From positions 1 to 13,848 of the forward strand of contig JANXQZ010000668.1 in the NCBI GenBank assembly GCA_025353235.1: a stretch of 13,848 nt of DNA, read 5' to 3'. Numbering within the stretch: the first letter of the stretch is position 1; each line of letters opens with the position of its first letter. The notes under the pieces are model-generated. The model was not told where the DNA came from and did not search any database. It saw only the letters and a list, made by a program, of their open reading frames with translations. Below are positions 1 to 6,005 of the stretch, piece after piece. Source of the stretch: Bryobacterales bacterium. Lineage in GTDB: Bacteria > Acidobacteriota > Terriglobia > Bryobacterales > Bryobacteraceae. The translations under genes were made by a program, and so were the position numbers.

Positions 1-194
1 GGCCAAGCCGTAGTTTGCACGTGGTCCAAATCCTGCCTAACTTGCCAGAATATGCGGTTGCGCCAGCGGTCGCCCTGATACTGGTCGTCGCGGTCCCGAT
101 GATACCAATCCGAATCACGACCCTGCGCTCCGGCTGTAGACACAAAGACTGTCAGAGCCGCCGTCGCCAACACTGTCTGAAGTATGCGATTCAT
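1..194 (-). CDS. Small secreted protein, 3' end cut by window edge
   Basis: The reading frame starts with ATG at 194-192 and stays open to the window edge, giving about 64 residues. It begins MNRILQTVLATAALTVF and continues to VSTAGAQ, a clear signal peptide (Arg3, hydrophobic core, AGAQ cleavage region near residue 24). The mature part is rich in Arg, Asp and Trp/Tyr (for example DSDWYHRDRDDQYQ), so it is very hydrophilic and probably periplasmic or secreted. A Shine-Dalgarno sequence GAGGA lies 7 nt before the ATG, which fixes the start. I do not recognise the family. It is divergent from the gene at 492, and the 297 bp between them must hold both promoters. Confidence 0.72.
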   Translation of the reverse strand, partial: MNRILQTVLATAALTVFVSTAGAQGRDSDWYHRDRDDQYQGDRWRNRIFWQVRQDLDHVQTTAW

Positions 195-335
195 ATTTCT
201 ATCCTCGCTTGGTAGGACGCCCGGAGCCGCTGGATCGCTTCAGCTGGCGGAATTATTTGCGGTTAATCTAAGGCTGTCCGCTCCGCTTCAGCTTCGCTTG
301 GATAAGAGCCGCGAATCGGCTAACGTTCACGACGG

Positions 336-365
336 CTCGCTGCCTCACACAGGCGTAGCAGCGAG
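336..365. repeat. 8-bp inverted repeat with alternative inner hairpin
   Basis: CTCGCTGC at 336-343 and GCAGCGAG at 358-365 are perfect reverse complements separated by 14 nt. A competing smaller hairpin can form inside it, with GCCT at 342-345 pairing with AGGC at 351-354. The two structures share bases and so exclude each other. No T-run follows on either strand, so this is not a standard terminator. It could be an operator or a structured leader element, or chance. Confidence 0.35.
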
Positions 366-479
366 ATGACGCACGCTAATCAGGGTCCCCACGGTGTCAA
401 ATCCAGCATCGAGGTACCGGAGTGCTCGCCCTTCGTGCCGATTTCGATTGACACGCACAGGATCATAACACTGCCAAGG

Positions 480-485
480 TATAGT
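480..485 (+). promoter_or_regulatory. Possible -10 element for a leaderless start at 492
   Basis: TATAGT matches TATAAT at 5 of 6 bases and ends exactly 6 nt before the ATG at 492, so the expected transcription start would fall on the A of the ATG. There is no Shine-Dalgarno sequence in front of this gene. I find no good -35 at 16-18 nt; the nearby TTGACA at 448-453 is 26 nt away, too far. Confidence 0.35.
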
Positions 486-491
486 GACGGT

Positions 492-1016
492 ATGGTTCGA
501 AAAGCTGTCTTGGCTGTCTTGATGGCCGCCGCGATTTCTCTGGCTGAGTCCGCTGCGGGAGTGAGCTGGACTCCGCCTTCCAACTGGAAACCCGGTCCTG
601 AAAAACCCATGCGGGTGGTGACTTACACTGTGCCGGCTTTGGCTGGCGACCAGGAACCAGGGGAGTGCGCGGTCTACTATTTTGGACAGGGCCAAGGCGG
701 CGGGGTGCAAGCCAATATCGACCGCTGGATCGGGCAGTTCCAACAGCCAAGCGGGAAGCCTTCGAAGGACGTGGCCCAAACCACCAAACGCACCATTCAC
801 GGCCTCAGCGTCACCACGGTGGATGTTAGCGGCAGCTACGGAGGCATGGGCGGACCCATGGCCGCAACCCACTCGTCCAAGCCCGGTTACCGCATGACGG
901 CAGCGATCGCGGAAGCTCCTCAAGGAGGAGTCTTCTTCAAATTTACGGGCCCGGCAAGAACGGTAGCCGCTAGTCAGACTGCCTTCAATAAGATGCTAGA
1001 CTCGCTCAAGAAATAG
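492..1016 (+). CDS. Secreted protein of unknown function
   Basis: This encodes 174 residues starting MVRKAVLAVLMAAAISLAES, a typical signal peptide with a likely cleavage after the ESAA region. The frame is open further upstream to 366, but I chose ATG 492 because the signal peptide begins there. The mature protein starts with a Trp-Pro-rich segment (SWTPPSNWKPGPEKPMR), then a Gly-rich stretch and a C-terminal FTGPARTV...FNKMLDSLKK segment. The layout suggests a soluble periplasmic protein of the type found as hypothetical proteins in Acidobacteria; I cannot assign a function. There is no clear Shine-Dalgarno sequence. The oxidoreductase gene begins 14 nt after its stop, so the two are probably co-transcribed. 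Confidence 0.8.
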   Translation: MVRKAVLAVLMAAAISLAESAAGVSWTPPSNWKPGPEKPMRVVTYTVPALAGDQEPGECAVYYFGQGQGGGVQANIDRWIGQFQQPSGKPSKDVAQTTKRTIHGLSVTTVDVSGSYGGMGGPMAATHSSKPGYRMTAAIAEAPQGGVFFKFTGPARTVAASQTAFNKMLDSLKK

Positions 1017-1030
1017 CGAGGCTGGCGGCT

Positions 1031-2056
1031 GTGCTTCGACGTAGTTTTCTTTCCAGCGCGCTCGCCTTCGCGGTAAAGCTTCCACGCAAGATTCGTGTGG
1101 GCATGATCGGCCTGGAGGGTCACTCCGGCATTGTGCTCGATGCTTTCAAAGACTTACCGGACGTGGAACTGGTGGCTTTCTACGATCCGGATCCCCAGCG
1201 CGGCACCAAGCTAAAGGCCAGGCGCTACTCCGACTACCACGAGTTGCTGGCTCGGGAAAAGCTAGACGTGGTCGGCATCGCTGGATCGAATGCAGAGCGC
1301 GCTCCCGTGATTCTAGCCTGCGCAGCCCGCAAGATTCACATTGCTGCGGAGAAGCCGCTGGCCCTCACTCGCTCGGATCTGCAACGAATCAAGAGCGCGG
1401 TTTCGTCAAACGGAATACGGTTGACCATGTTCCTGCCGATGCGTTTCTATGGCTCCTATTCTGAGATGCGTCGGATCGTGGCGGGCGGGGCTATTGGCGA
1501 GGTGGCGCAAGTGAACGCGCAGAAGTCCTACAAGTTGGGACCCCGCCCCGAGTGGATGCGGCACCATGACACGTACGGCGGCACCATCCCGTTCATCGGC
1601 GTACACATGGTGGACTTGATCCGCTACACCACGGGCCGGGAGATTACTCGGGCTTTCTCGATGCAGAACCGCATCGGTCATCCCGATATGGGCGACATGG
1701 AAAACACAACCGCCACGGTCTTCCTGCTCGACAATGGGGCGGTTTCCACGCTGCACATGGATTATCTCCGGCCGGATTCGGCCGAGGGGCATGGAGACGA
1801 TCGTCTGCGCATTGCGGGAACGAAAGGCGTGCTCGAGTTTCAGGAACAGGGCGGTCTTAAACTGACCACCGATCAGCAGAAAGAACGCCTCATCGCTCCC
1901 CTTCCGGCGGACCGGAGTCTCTTCGCAGATTTTCTGGATTCGGTTTACAACGGGAAACCAGCTGGGCTCTCGTTGGATGACATCTATCGCGCGAATGAAA
2001 TCGTGCTGGCCGCGCGAGAATCGGCGGAGCGGGGCGTTACCATTGCTGTAGCGTAG
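1031..2056 (+). CDS. Gfo/Idh/MocA family NAD(P)-dependent oxidoreductase
   Basis: This 341-residue protein fits the usual length of the family, which oxidises or reduces sugars, inositols and related hydroxyl compounds with NAD(P). The N-terminal Rossmann segment runs IRVGMIGLEGHSG (residues 21-33). The normal GxGxxG is altered here, with Glu29 where a Gly is common. The EKP motif is at 107-109 with the expected active-site Lys108, and the HxxD pair is His192/Asp195 in GVHMVD. The GTG start at 1031 has GAGG 9 nt upstream. The first residues, LRRSFLSSALAFA, resemble a short twin-arginine signal, so export is possible but not certain. Its TAG stop overlaps the GTG start of the heptosyltransferase by one base, which suggests translational coupling and a role in envelope sugar metabolism. 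The substrate cannot be read from the sequence. Confidence 0.88.
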   Translation: MLRRSFLSSALAFAVKLPRKIRVGMIGLEGHSGIVLDAFKDLPDVELVAFYDPDPQRGTKLKARRYSDYHELLAREKLDVVGIAGSNAERAPVILACAARKIHIAAEKPLALTRSDLQRIKSAVSSNGIRLTMFLPMRFYGSYSEMRRIVAGGAIGEVAQVNAQKSYKLGPRPEWMRHHDTYGGTIPFIGVHMVDLIRYTTGREITRAFSMQNRIGHPDMGDMENTTATVFLLDNGAVSTLHMDYLRPDSAEGHGDDRLRIAGTKGVLEFQEQGGLKLTTDQQKERLIAPLPADRSLFADFLDSVYNGKPAGLSLDDIYRANEIVLAARESAERGVTIAVA

Positions 2057-3039
2057 TGAACTATTCCCGAATCCTGATTCGCGCCACGAATTGGGTAGGC
2101 GACGCCGTGATGTGCCTGCCAGCTTTGCGCGCCATACGTCTGCGCTTCCCGCAAGCACACATTGCGATCCTGGCAAAGCCATGGGTGGCCGACCTGTATG
2201 CCCGCGAGAGTTTCACGGATGAGCTGATTATTTATGCAGCGCGGTCGCTTCCAGAGAAGGTCAAGTTTGGATGGGGCTTGCGGGTGCAAGGATTCGATTG
2301 CGCCATCTTGCTGCAAAATGCATTTGAAGCGGCGCTGATTGCCAGACTGGGTGGGATTCCCAACCGGATCGGGTATAACCGCGATGGTCGGGGGTTCCTG
2401 TTGACGAATGCGGTAGCTCCACCCAAGCGCGGCGAGATCCCGCCGCATCAGCGCTTCTACTATTTGGAGTTGCTCCGTCGAGCGGGGGTGATCGACGCGA
2501 TCCCCGAAAGCGACGCGATCAGGCTGGAACGACCGAACGTGCAGAAGACCAGAACAATCGGTGTGAGCCCGGGTGCGGCTTACGGGTCCGCTAAGCGCTG
2601 GCTGCCCGAACGCTTCGCTGAGGCCGCTTTGCGACTGGCCAAGGAGCGTAACGCGTCCATCGCCCTTTTCGGATCCAAGACCGAGCGCGCGTTGTGCGAT
2701 CAGGTAGCTGCGTTGGTGGAAGGCGTGCCCGTGATCAATCATGCGGGGGAGACCACTCTGGCTCAGTTCATGGATTTAACGGCCGCCTGCGAGGTGTTTC
2801 TTACGAACGACTCGGGCGCGATGCATGTTGCCTCGGCTTTGGGCGTTCCCACGGTGGCTATTTTCGGTGCGACTGATCACATTGCTACCGGCCCCACGGG
2901 GTGTCACTCGCGGGTGGTGCGCGAGGAAGTGGAATGTAGTCCGTGTCTCTTGAGAGAGTGTCCTATCGACCACCGCTGCATGACAGGGGTGAGCGCTGAA
3001 CGCGTCGTGCTGGAGGGTTTGCGACTGTTGAAGGAGTGA
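2056..3039 (+). CDS. waaF: Lipopolysaccharide heptosyltransferase II (GT9)
   Basis: This 327-residue glycosyltransferase family 9 protein is expected to transfer an ADP-activated heptose to the LPS inner core at the cytoplasmic face of the inner membrane. Visible family features are the N-terminal ILIRATNWVGDAVMCLPALR, the SPGAAYGSAKRWLPERFAE segment near residue 172, the NDSGAMHVASALGVPTVAIFG nucleotide-sugar region, and the C-terminal Cys-rich signature ECSPCLLRECPIDHRCM typical of WaaF. The GTG start overlaps the preceding TAG stop by one base and has no separate Shine-Dalgarno, so it probably relies on coupling. GT9 is certain; the choice of heptosyltransferase II over I or III rests on the N-terminus and the Cys-rich motif. 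Confidence 0.87.
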   Translation: MNYSRILIRATNWVGDAVMCLPALRAIRLRFPQAHIAILAKPWVADLYARESFTDELIIYAARSLPEKVKFGWGLRVQGFDCAILLQNAFEAALIARLGGIPNRIGYNRDGRGFLLTNAVAPPKRGEIPPHQRFYYLELLRRAGVIDAIPESDAIRLERPNVQKTRTIGVSPGAAYGSAKRWLPERFAEAALRLAKERNASIALFGSKTERALCDQVAALVEGVPVINHAGETTLAQFMDLTAACEVFLTNDSGAMHVASALGVPTVAIFGATDHIATGPTGCHSRVVREEVECSPCLLRECPIDHRCMTGVSAERVVLEGLRLLKE

Positions 3040-3083
3040 GGCATGTTGGGGAAAGAGCCAGCTCGCCCTTTCCCATCCATGCC
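3040..3083. terminator. Strong hairpin directly after the waaF stop codon
   Basis: An outer stem GGCATG (3040-3045) pairs with CATGCC (3078-3083) and an inner stem GGGAAAG (3049-3055) pairs with CTTTCCC (3068-3074). They are separated by a 3x3 internal loop, with a 12-nt apical loop. It begins one base after the TGA of the heptosyltransferase gene. There is no U-run after the stem, so it may be a factor-dependent terminator or an mRNA 3'-end protector rather than a classical intrinsic terminator. Confidence 0.5.
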
Positions 3084-3137
3084 ACTATGGGACGTGCGAG
3101 ATAAATTTCCGGTTCGCTGCATCGAACCAAAGTAGAC

Positions 3138-4025
3138 ATGCGGCGTCCGATAATCCTGAAACTGATTGCAATTCTTTTCTTGGTAAGTCTGTCACTCTCA
3201 TCCTGCCTCGTGCGGAGGCGTGTGGTTACACGGCAGGGAAAGAAAGATACGCGTCCGCTCCTCTCGGCGACCAAAGCGGATCTGGTAAATCGCATCCAAT
3301 CGAGTTTCGACCAAGTCCATTCCTTTACGGCCATGCTGGATATGACGCCCGCCCTCGGCAGCGTATATAAAGGTGAGATTACCGAATTCCCGAGCGTGAG
3401 CGGACACGTCCTCTTCCGCAAGCCGGAGGAGATTCGAATCCTCGGACTGGATCCAGTGATCCACAGCAAAGCGTTCGACATGGTATCTATGGGCGAGGAG
3501 TTTCGTCTGCTGCTCCCCTCCAAGAATCGATTCATCGAGGGGCGCAACGATACTCCGCCGGTTTCAAAAAACAAGATCGAGAATCTGCGGCCAGCGGCGT
3601 TTCTTCAGGCCATGCTGATCTATCCGCCTGATCATACAGAAATGGCGATTCTGGAGGATGACACCGACGAAGAGCACGCGCTCTACATCCTGCTAATTCT
3701 GAAGAAAGATAAGGACCAGCTTTGGCTGCACCGCTCGATTTATTTCAATCGATTGACCTTGGAGATCGTTCAGCAGAAAATCTTCGACGAGGGCAGTTTG
3801 ACGGTGAGCGATACTCGCTACTCGGGCTGGTCGAGCAACGACGGCGTGAGTTTTCCTGCCACCATAGACATCAATCGGCCTCAGGACGGTTATGGCGTGG
3901 TGATGAAGCTGGTCAACATGAAGATGAACGCTGAAGTCACAGAGGATAAGTTCGTCCTAACGCGTCCTGAGGGCACCCAGTTGCAGGTGTTGGGAGAGGC
4001 TGGCTCAAATCCGCCCGTGAAGTGA
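3138..4025 (+). CDS. Outer membrane lipoprotein, LolA/LolB-like (DUF4292 type)
   Basis: The 295-residue product starts MRRPIILKLIAILFLVSLSL and has a lipobox LSSC ending in Cys23, so it is a type II signal peptide lipoprotein. The mature part begins with basic residues (LVRRRVVTR), then LSATKADLVNRIQSSFDQVHSFTA, a pattern common at the start of LolA/LolB-fold proteins. After this come alternating beta strands (SGHVLFRKPEEIRILGLDP; FRLLLPSKNRF; YSGWSSNDGVSFPATIDINR). It ends near ATEDKFVL-like strands (EVTEDKFVLTRPEGTQLQVL). The likely role is lipoprotein or lipid handling in the periplasm or outer membrane. The exact family is inferred from the pattern, not searched. It follows waaF after a hairpin and 98 nt, so it may have its own promoter, but I see no good one. 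Confidence 0.8.
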   Translation: MRRPIILKLIAILFLVSLSLSSCLVRRRVVTRQGKKDTRPLLSATKADLVNRIQSSFDQVHSFTAMLDMTPALGSVYKGEITEFPSVSGHVLFRKPEEIRILGLDPVIHSKAFDMVSMGEEFRLLLPSKNRFIEGRNDTPPVSKNKIENLRPAAFLQAMLIYPPDHTEMAILEDDTDEEHALYILLILKKDKDQLWLHRSIYFNRLTLEIVQQKIFDEGSLTVSDTRYSGWSSNDGVSFPATIDINRPQDGYGVVMKLVNMKMNAEVTEDKFVLTRPEGTQLQVLGEAGSNPPVK

Positions 4026-4034
4026 CCGGCCAGA

Positions 4035-4046
4035 GCGCCGAGGCGC
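4035..4046 (+). terminator. Possible weak terminator after the lipoprotein gene
   Basis: GCGCC at 4035-4039 and GGCGC at 4042-4046 form a GC-rich hairpin (in practice a 4-bp stem with loop CGAG), 10 nt after the stop codon. The following ACTTGTTT is only mildly T-rich. It fits a weak intrinsic terminator. Confidence 0.3.
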
Positions 4047-4061
4047 ACTTGTTTCGGGCTC

Positions 4062-4346
4062 TTGGAAAATTGCGCGTTGATTAGCGATGACGCCATCTGG
4101 CTGTACCTTCTGGAGAAGAAAGGACTGGAAACGGCGGACCGGATCGTTACGGAACTATTCAAGGCCTTTTACCGGCTGGCCGACCTTCCCACCCCCGGAC
4201 ATCGTCGTGCCGACCTGACGAGCAGAAAGGTTCTCTTCTACAGAGTTTTTTCTCACCTCGTCATATACGAACCCGGAAGTAATCCTGTTCAGATTCTTGG
4301 GGTCCTTCACGGAAACGCAATGTGTCTCGAGCGCTCCTATCGCTAA
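4062..4346 (+). CDS. Orphan RelE/ParE-family toxin-like protein, possibly decayed
   Basis: The frame gives 94 residues from a TTG at 4062 (another TTG is at 4077). The body matches the ParE subtype of type II toxins: an AIWLYLLEKKGLETADRIV helix region, a FYRLADLPTPGHRRADLTS segment, then FYRVFSHLVIYEPGSNPVQI and LGVLHG near the end. ParE/RelE toxins inhibit gyrase or cleave mRNA on the ribosome. What is odd: the usual first beta strand is missing or replaced, there is no ATG and no Shine-Dalgarno, and only 36 nt separate it from the lipoprotein gene, so no antitoxin gene fits upstream. Downstream is relic DNA. It could be a 5'-frameshifted pseudogene; another frame reads WKIAR just before the homologous part. 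Confidence 0.5.
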   Translation: MENCALISDDAIWLYLLEKKGLETADRIVTELFKAFYRLADLPTPGHRRADLTSRKVLFYRVFSHLVIYEPGSNPVQILGVLHGNAMCLERSYR

Positions 4347-4391
4347 CCCCACCGCTGCACCAGACTGAACTCCTTCCCGCCAACCGGCTTG

Positions 4392-4450
4392 CCAATCATG
4401 CGGGATGCGGATGTGTCCCCATCTCCGGATGCAGCAGCCCATGCATGAGC
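4392..4450 (-). pseudogene. Relic copy of a ROK kinase gene fragment
   Basis: These 59 bases match 7290-7347 inside the ROK kinase gene in the same orientation: by eye 55 of 59 positions, with one single-base indel and three substitutions; the first 24 bases are identical. The source encodes residues 142-160 of the kinase, including HPEMGH. The minus strand here still reads [10 protein letters not shown], but the indel shifts the frame, so it cannot be functional. The flanks do not match the kinase gene. Confidence 0.75.
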
Positions 4451-4513
4451 AAGTTGGGAGCTGCCCATCTATGTAGTCGTTCTGAAGAGGAACTGAAAAG
4501 AATTTACGTCGAC

Positions 4514-4544
4514 TTGTAACTTTCCGGTGCCTCACCGCTATACG
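4514..4544 (+). promoter_or_regulatory. Candidate promoter/operator of the ABC-sigma operon
   Basis: TTGTAA (4514-4519) and TATACG (4539-4544) each match the sigma-70 consensus at 4 of 6 bases, but the spacing is 19 nt. TGTAACTT here also carries the AAC core seen in many ECF -35 boxes, which would allow autoregulation by the sigma factor in this operon; this is speculation. The spacer contains a perfect 5-bp inverted repeat with a 3-nt loop (4525-4537), which could be an operator. Confidence 0.28.
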
Positions 4545-4572
4545 GGATGAAGACCATTCAAGGACGGCTGCA

Positions 4573-5298
4573 ATGAGCGATTGTGCGATTCAACTGTGCG
4601 GCGTAAGCAAGACCTATCCCCATTTCGCGTTGCGGGGAATCGATCTGGAAGTACCCTACGGCACTGTGCTGGGCCTGATTGGCCGCAATGGCGCCGGCAA
4701 GTCCACTCTGCTGCGTATTCTGATGGGCTTGGTCCGGGCCGATGCCGGCCGTGTGACGGTGCTCGGCCGCGACATGCCGGGTGACGAACGATGGATCAAA
4801 GCGCGCGTCGGGTTTGTGTCTGAAGATATGGCGCTCTACGGCACAGCCACGCTGAGGTGGCATATGCAACTGGTTCGCGACATGTACGAGGGGTGGGATG
4901 AGGGACGTGCATCGGACCTGCTGGACCGTTTTCATCTCGATCCCGATCAGCGTGTGCGAGGTCTGTCGCGTGGGCAGCAGGTGAAAGCGTTGTTGCTGCT
5001 CGCGATGGCGCGTCATGCGGACGTGCTGATCCTGGACGAGCCTACCGCCGGGCTCGATCCCCTGGTTCGCCACGAAATCCTGGCTCTGCTGGCCGCGTCG
5101 AGGAGCGAGCGTTGTGCGATGATCTTCTCGTCTCACTACGGCGACGATGTGGCCACGCTGGCGGACGAAGTGGCGTTTGTGCATGATGGCAGGTTGATCG
5201 CCCACGCGCCAGTCGGTGAACTGCTCGGCGGCGGAAAAAGCCTCGAGAAGGTGTTTCTGGAGCAGGTAGCCGCGCTCGACTACGGAAGGGCTGCATGA
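4573..5298 (+). CDS. ABC transporter ATP-binding protein (ABC-2 / YtrB-like)
   Basis: The 241-residue product is a complete ABC ATPase that would energise the permease encoded next. Walker A GRNGAGKST is at 37-45, the signature LSRGQ at 131-135 (Arg replaces the usual second Gly), Walker B VLILDE at 151-156, D-loop GLD at 160-162, and the switch His188 in SSH. The Q-loop position carries Glu84 (VSED), a variant seen in YtrB-like ATPases. The ATG start has AAGGA 8 nt upstream. Its stop overlaps the permease ATG by 4 nt. The substrate is unknown; such two-gene ABC-2 exporters often handle peptides, antibiotics or envelope-active compounds. Confidence 0.93.
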   Translation: MSDCAIQLCGVSKTYPHFALRGIDLEVPYGTVLGLIGRNGAGKSTLLRILMGLVRADAGRVTVLGRDMPGDERWIKARVGFVSEDMALYGTATLRWHMQLVRDMYEGWDEGRASDLLDRFHLDPDQRVRGLSRGQQVKALLLLAMARHADVLILDEPTAGLDPLVRHEILALLAASRSERCAMIFSSHYGDDVATLADEVAFVHDGRLIAHAPVGELLGGGKSLEKVFLEQVAALDYGRAA

Positions 5299-6005
5299 AC
5301 ACCAGAATGATCGCGCGCCTCGTGCGCAAGGACTGCTGGTTGATGCGCTGGCCGCTGGCCGCCTATATTCTCGCCGCCCTCGCGGGTTTAGCAATGACGG
5401 TAAGCGGCGGATCGATGGAGCGATCGGCGGGTATCACGCTCGCCTTCAACGTGCTGATTGGCGTCTCATTTCATGTGATGCTGGTTCCTGTGCTGGGCGA
5501 ACGCGAACGGAAGACGCTGGCCTTTGTGATGAGCCTGCCCGTGACACCGAGTGACGCGGCCATTGCCAAACTAGTGGCGGCATTCACCTTGTTTCTAATT
5601 CCGGCCACCATTGCCGCGACCACGCTGGTGTGGATGTCGCCGATCAACATCCCGGCGGCCATGGCGGCGTCGCACCAGCCGCTGTGGTCACACGTGCTCG
5701 GCACGCTTGGGTACTATGCGCTTGTGCTCGGCGCGTGGATGCTCGTTTTCTCGGTGGTGCTGGGCACGGCGATCGTCAGCGAGTCGGTTGGCTGGACGAT
5801 TGCCGTCCTGACGGGCGTTCTCTTTGTGTTCGGCAACTTCGTGCTGCAAATTCTACCCACGCTGCACGGCCTGCGTCTCTACGTGCGCGCGTTGGCGAGG
5901 GGCGAGGCGGCGCTGCCGATCACGATCGCGTGCGAGGCGGCCGGAATTGCGGCGATTATTGCCGTGATTCTGATGCTGCAACAGCGAAAGACCAGCTTCG
6001 TGTGA
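5295..6005 (+). CDS. ABC-2 type membrane permease
   Basis: This 236-residue protein has about six hydrophobic segments: roughly residues 19-37, 46-66, 91-115, 130-152, 156-178 and 208-228. Between the second and third lies ERERKTLAFVMSLPVTPSDA, the cytoplasmic motif usual in ABC-2 permeases. It would form the inner membrane channel with the ATPase encoded upstream. The ATG start is within the ATPase stop (ATGA), with GGAAGG 5 nt upstream, and its own TGA overlaps the GTG start of the sigma factor, so the three proteins should be made in step. Confidence 0.88.
   Translation: MNTRMIARLVRKDCWLMRWPLAAYILAALAGLAMTVSGGSMERSAGITLAFNVLIGVSFHVMLVPVLGERERKTLAFVMSLPVTPSDAAIAKLVAAFTLFLIPATIAATTLVWMSPINIPAAMAASHQPLWSHVLGTLGYYALVLGAWMLVFSVVLGTAIVSESVGWTIAVLTGVLFVFGNFVLQILPTLHGLRLYVRALARGEAALPITIACEAAGIAAIIAVILMLQQRKTSFV

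Larger units (their letters stand above)
195..491. other. Divergent intergenic region without a convincing gene
   Basis: This 297-bp stretch separates two divergent secreted-protein genes. I see no credible coding sequence. It contains the 8-bp inverted repeat listed at 336-365, a 10-bp direct repeat CGCTTCAGCT at 236-245 and 284-293, and a perfect TTGACA at 448-453 that has no good -10 at 16-18 nt. TATAGT at 480-485 is listed separately as a possible -10 for the gene at 492. Confidence 0.5.
4347..4572. other. Non-coding gap holding the relic and the ABC operon promoter region
   Basis: This 226-bp gap separates the toxin-like frame from the ABC operon. I see no gene in it. It holds the ROK relic (4392-4450), a weak second similarity at 4468-4484 to the quinoprotein gene, the inverted repeat CGGTG-CCT-CACCG at 4525-4537 and the Shine-Dalgarno AAGGA at 4560-4564 serving the ABC ATPase. 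Confidence 0.6.

Noticed and set aside
236..293. Direct repeat CGCTTCAGCT (236-245 and 284-293) as a regulator binding pair or CRISPR-like element
   Set aside because: There are only two 10-bp copies with no third unit and no symmetry; chance is likely.
448..476. Perfect TTGACA as a -35 for the gene at 492
   Set aside because: At 16-18 nt downstream there is no -10-like hexamer, and the TATAGT at 480 is 26 nt away.
345..923. A long minus-strand open frame opposite the secreted protein gene at 492
   Set aside because: It has no recognisable domain or signal peptide, and the plus-strand frame has both a signal peptide and a coherent composition; long antisense frames are common in GC-rich DNA.
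4489..4510. GGAACT followed by CGTC, resembling an ECF sigma promoter before the ABC-sigma operon
   Set aside because: The spacer is only 12 nt, while ECF promoters need about 16 nt between these elements.
4155..4535. A minus-strand open frame of 126 codons across the toxin and relic region
   Set aside because: It runs antisense to the ParE-like frame and through the frameshifted relic, and has no family features of its own beyond the relic.
4558..5394. A long minus-strand open frame opposite the ABC ATPase gene
   Set aside because: It is a shadow of a gene with all ABC motifs; its His/Arg/Gln-rich translation is typical of antisense frames.
5630..6001. N-terminal extension of the sigma factor frame inside the permease gene
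   Set aside because: The sequence has no sigma factor character and overlaps the well-supported permease; GTG 6002 gives a normal ECF N-terminus.
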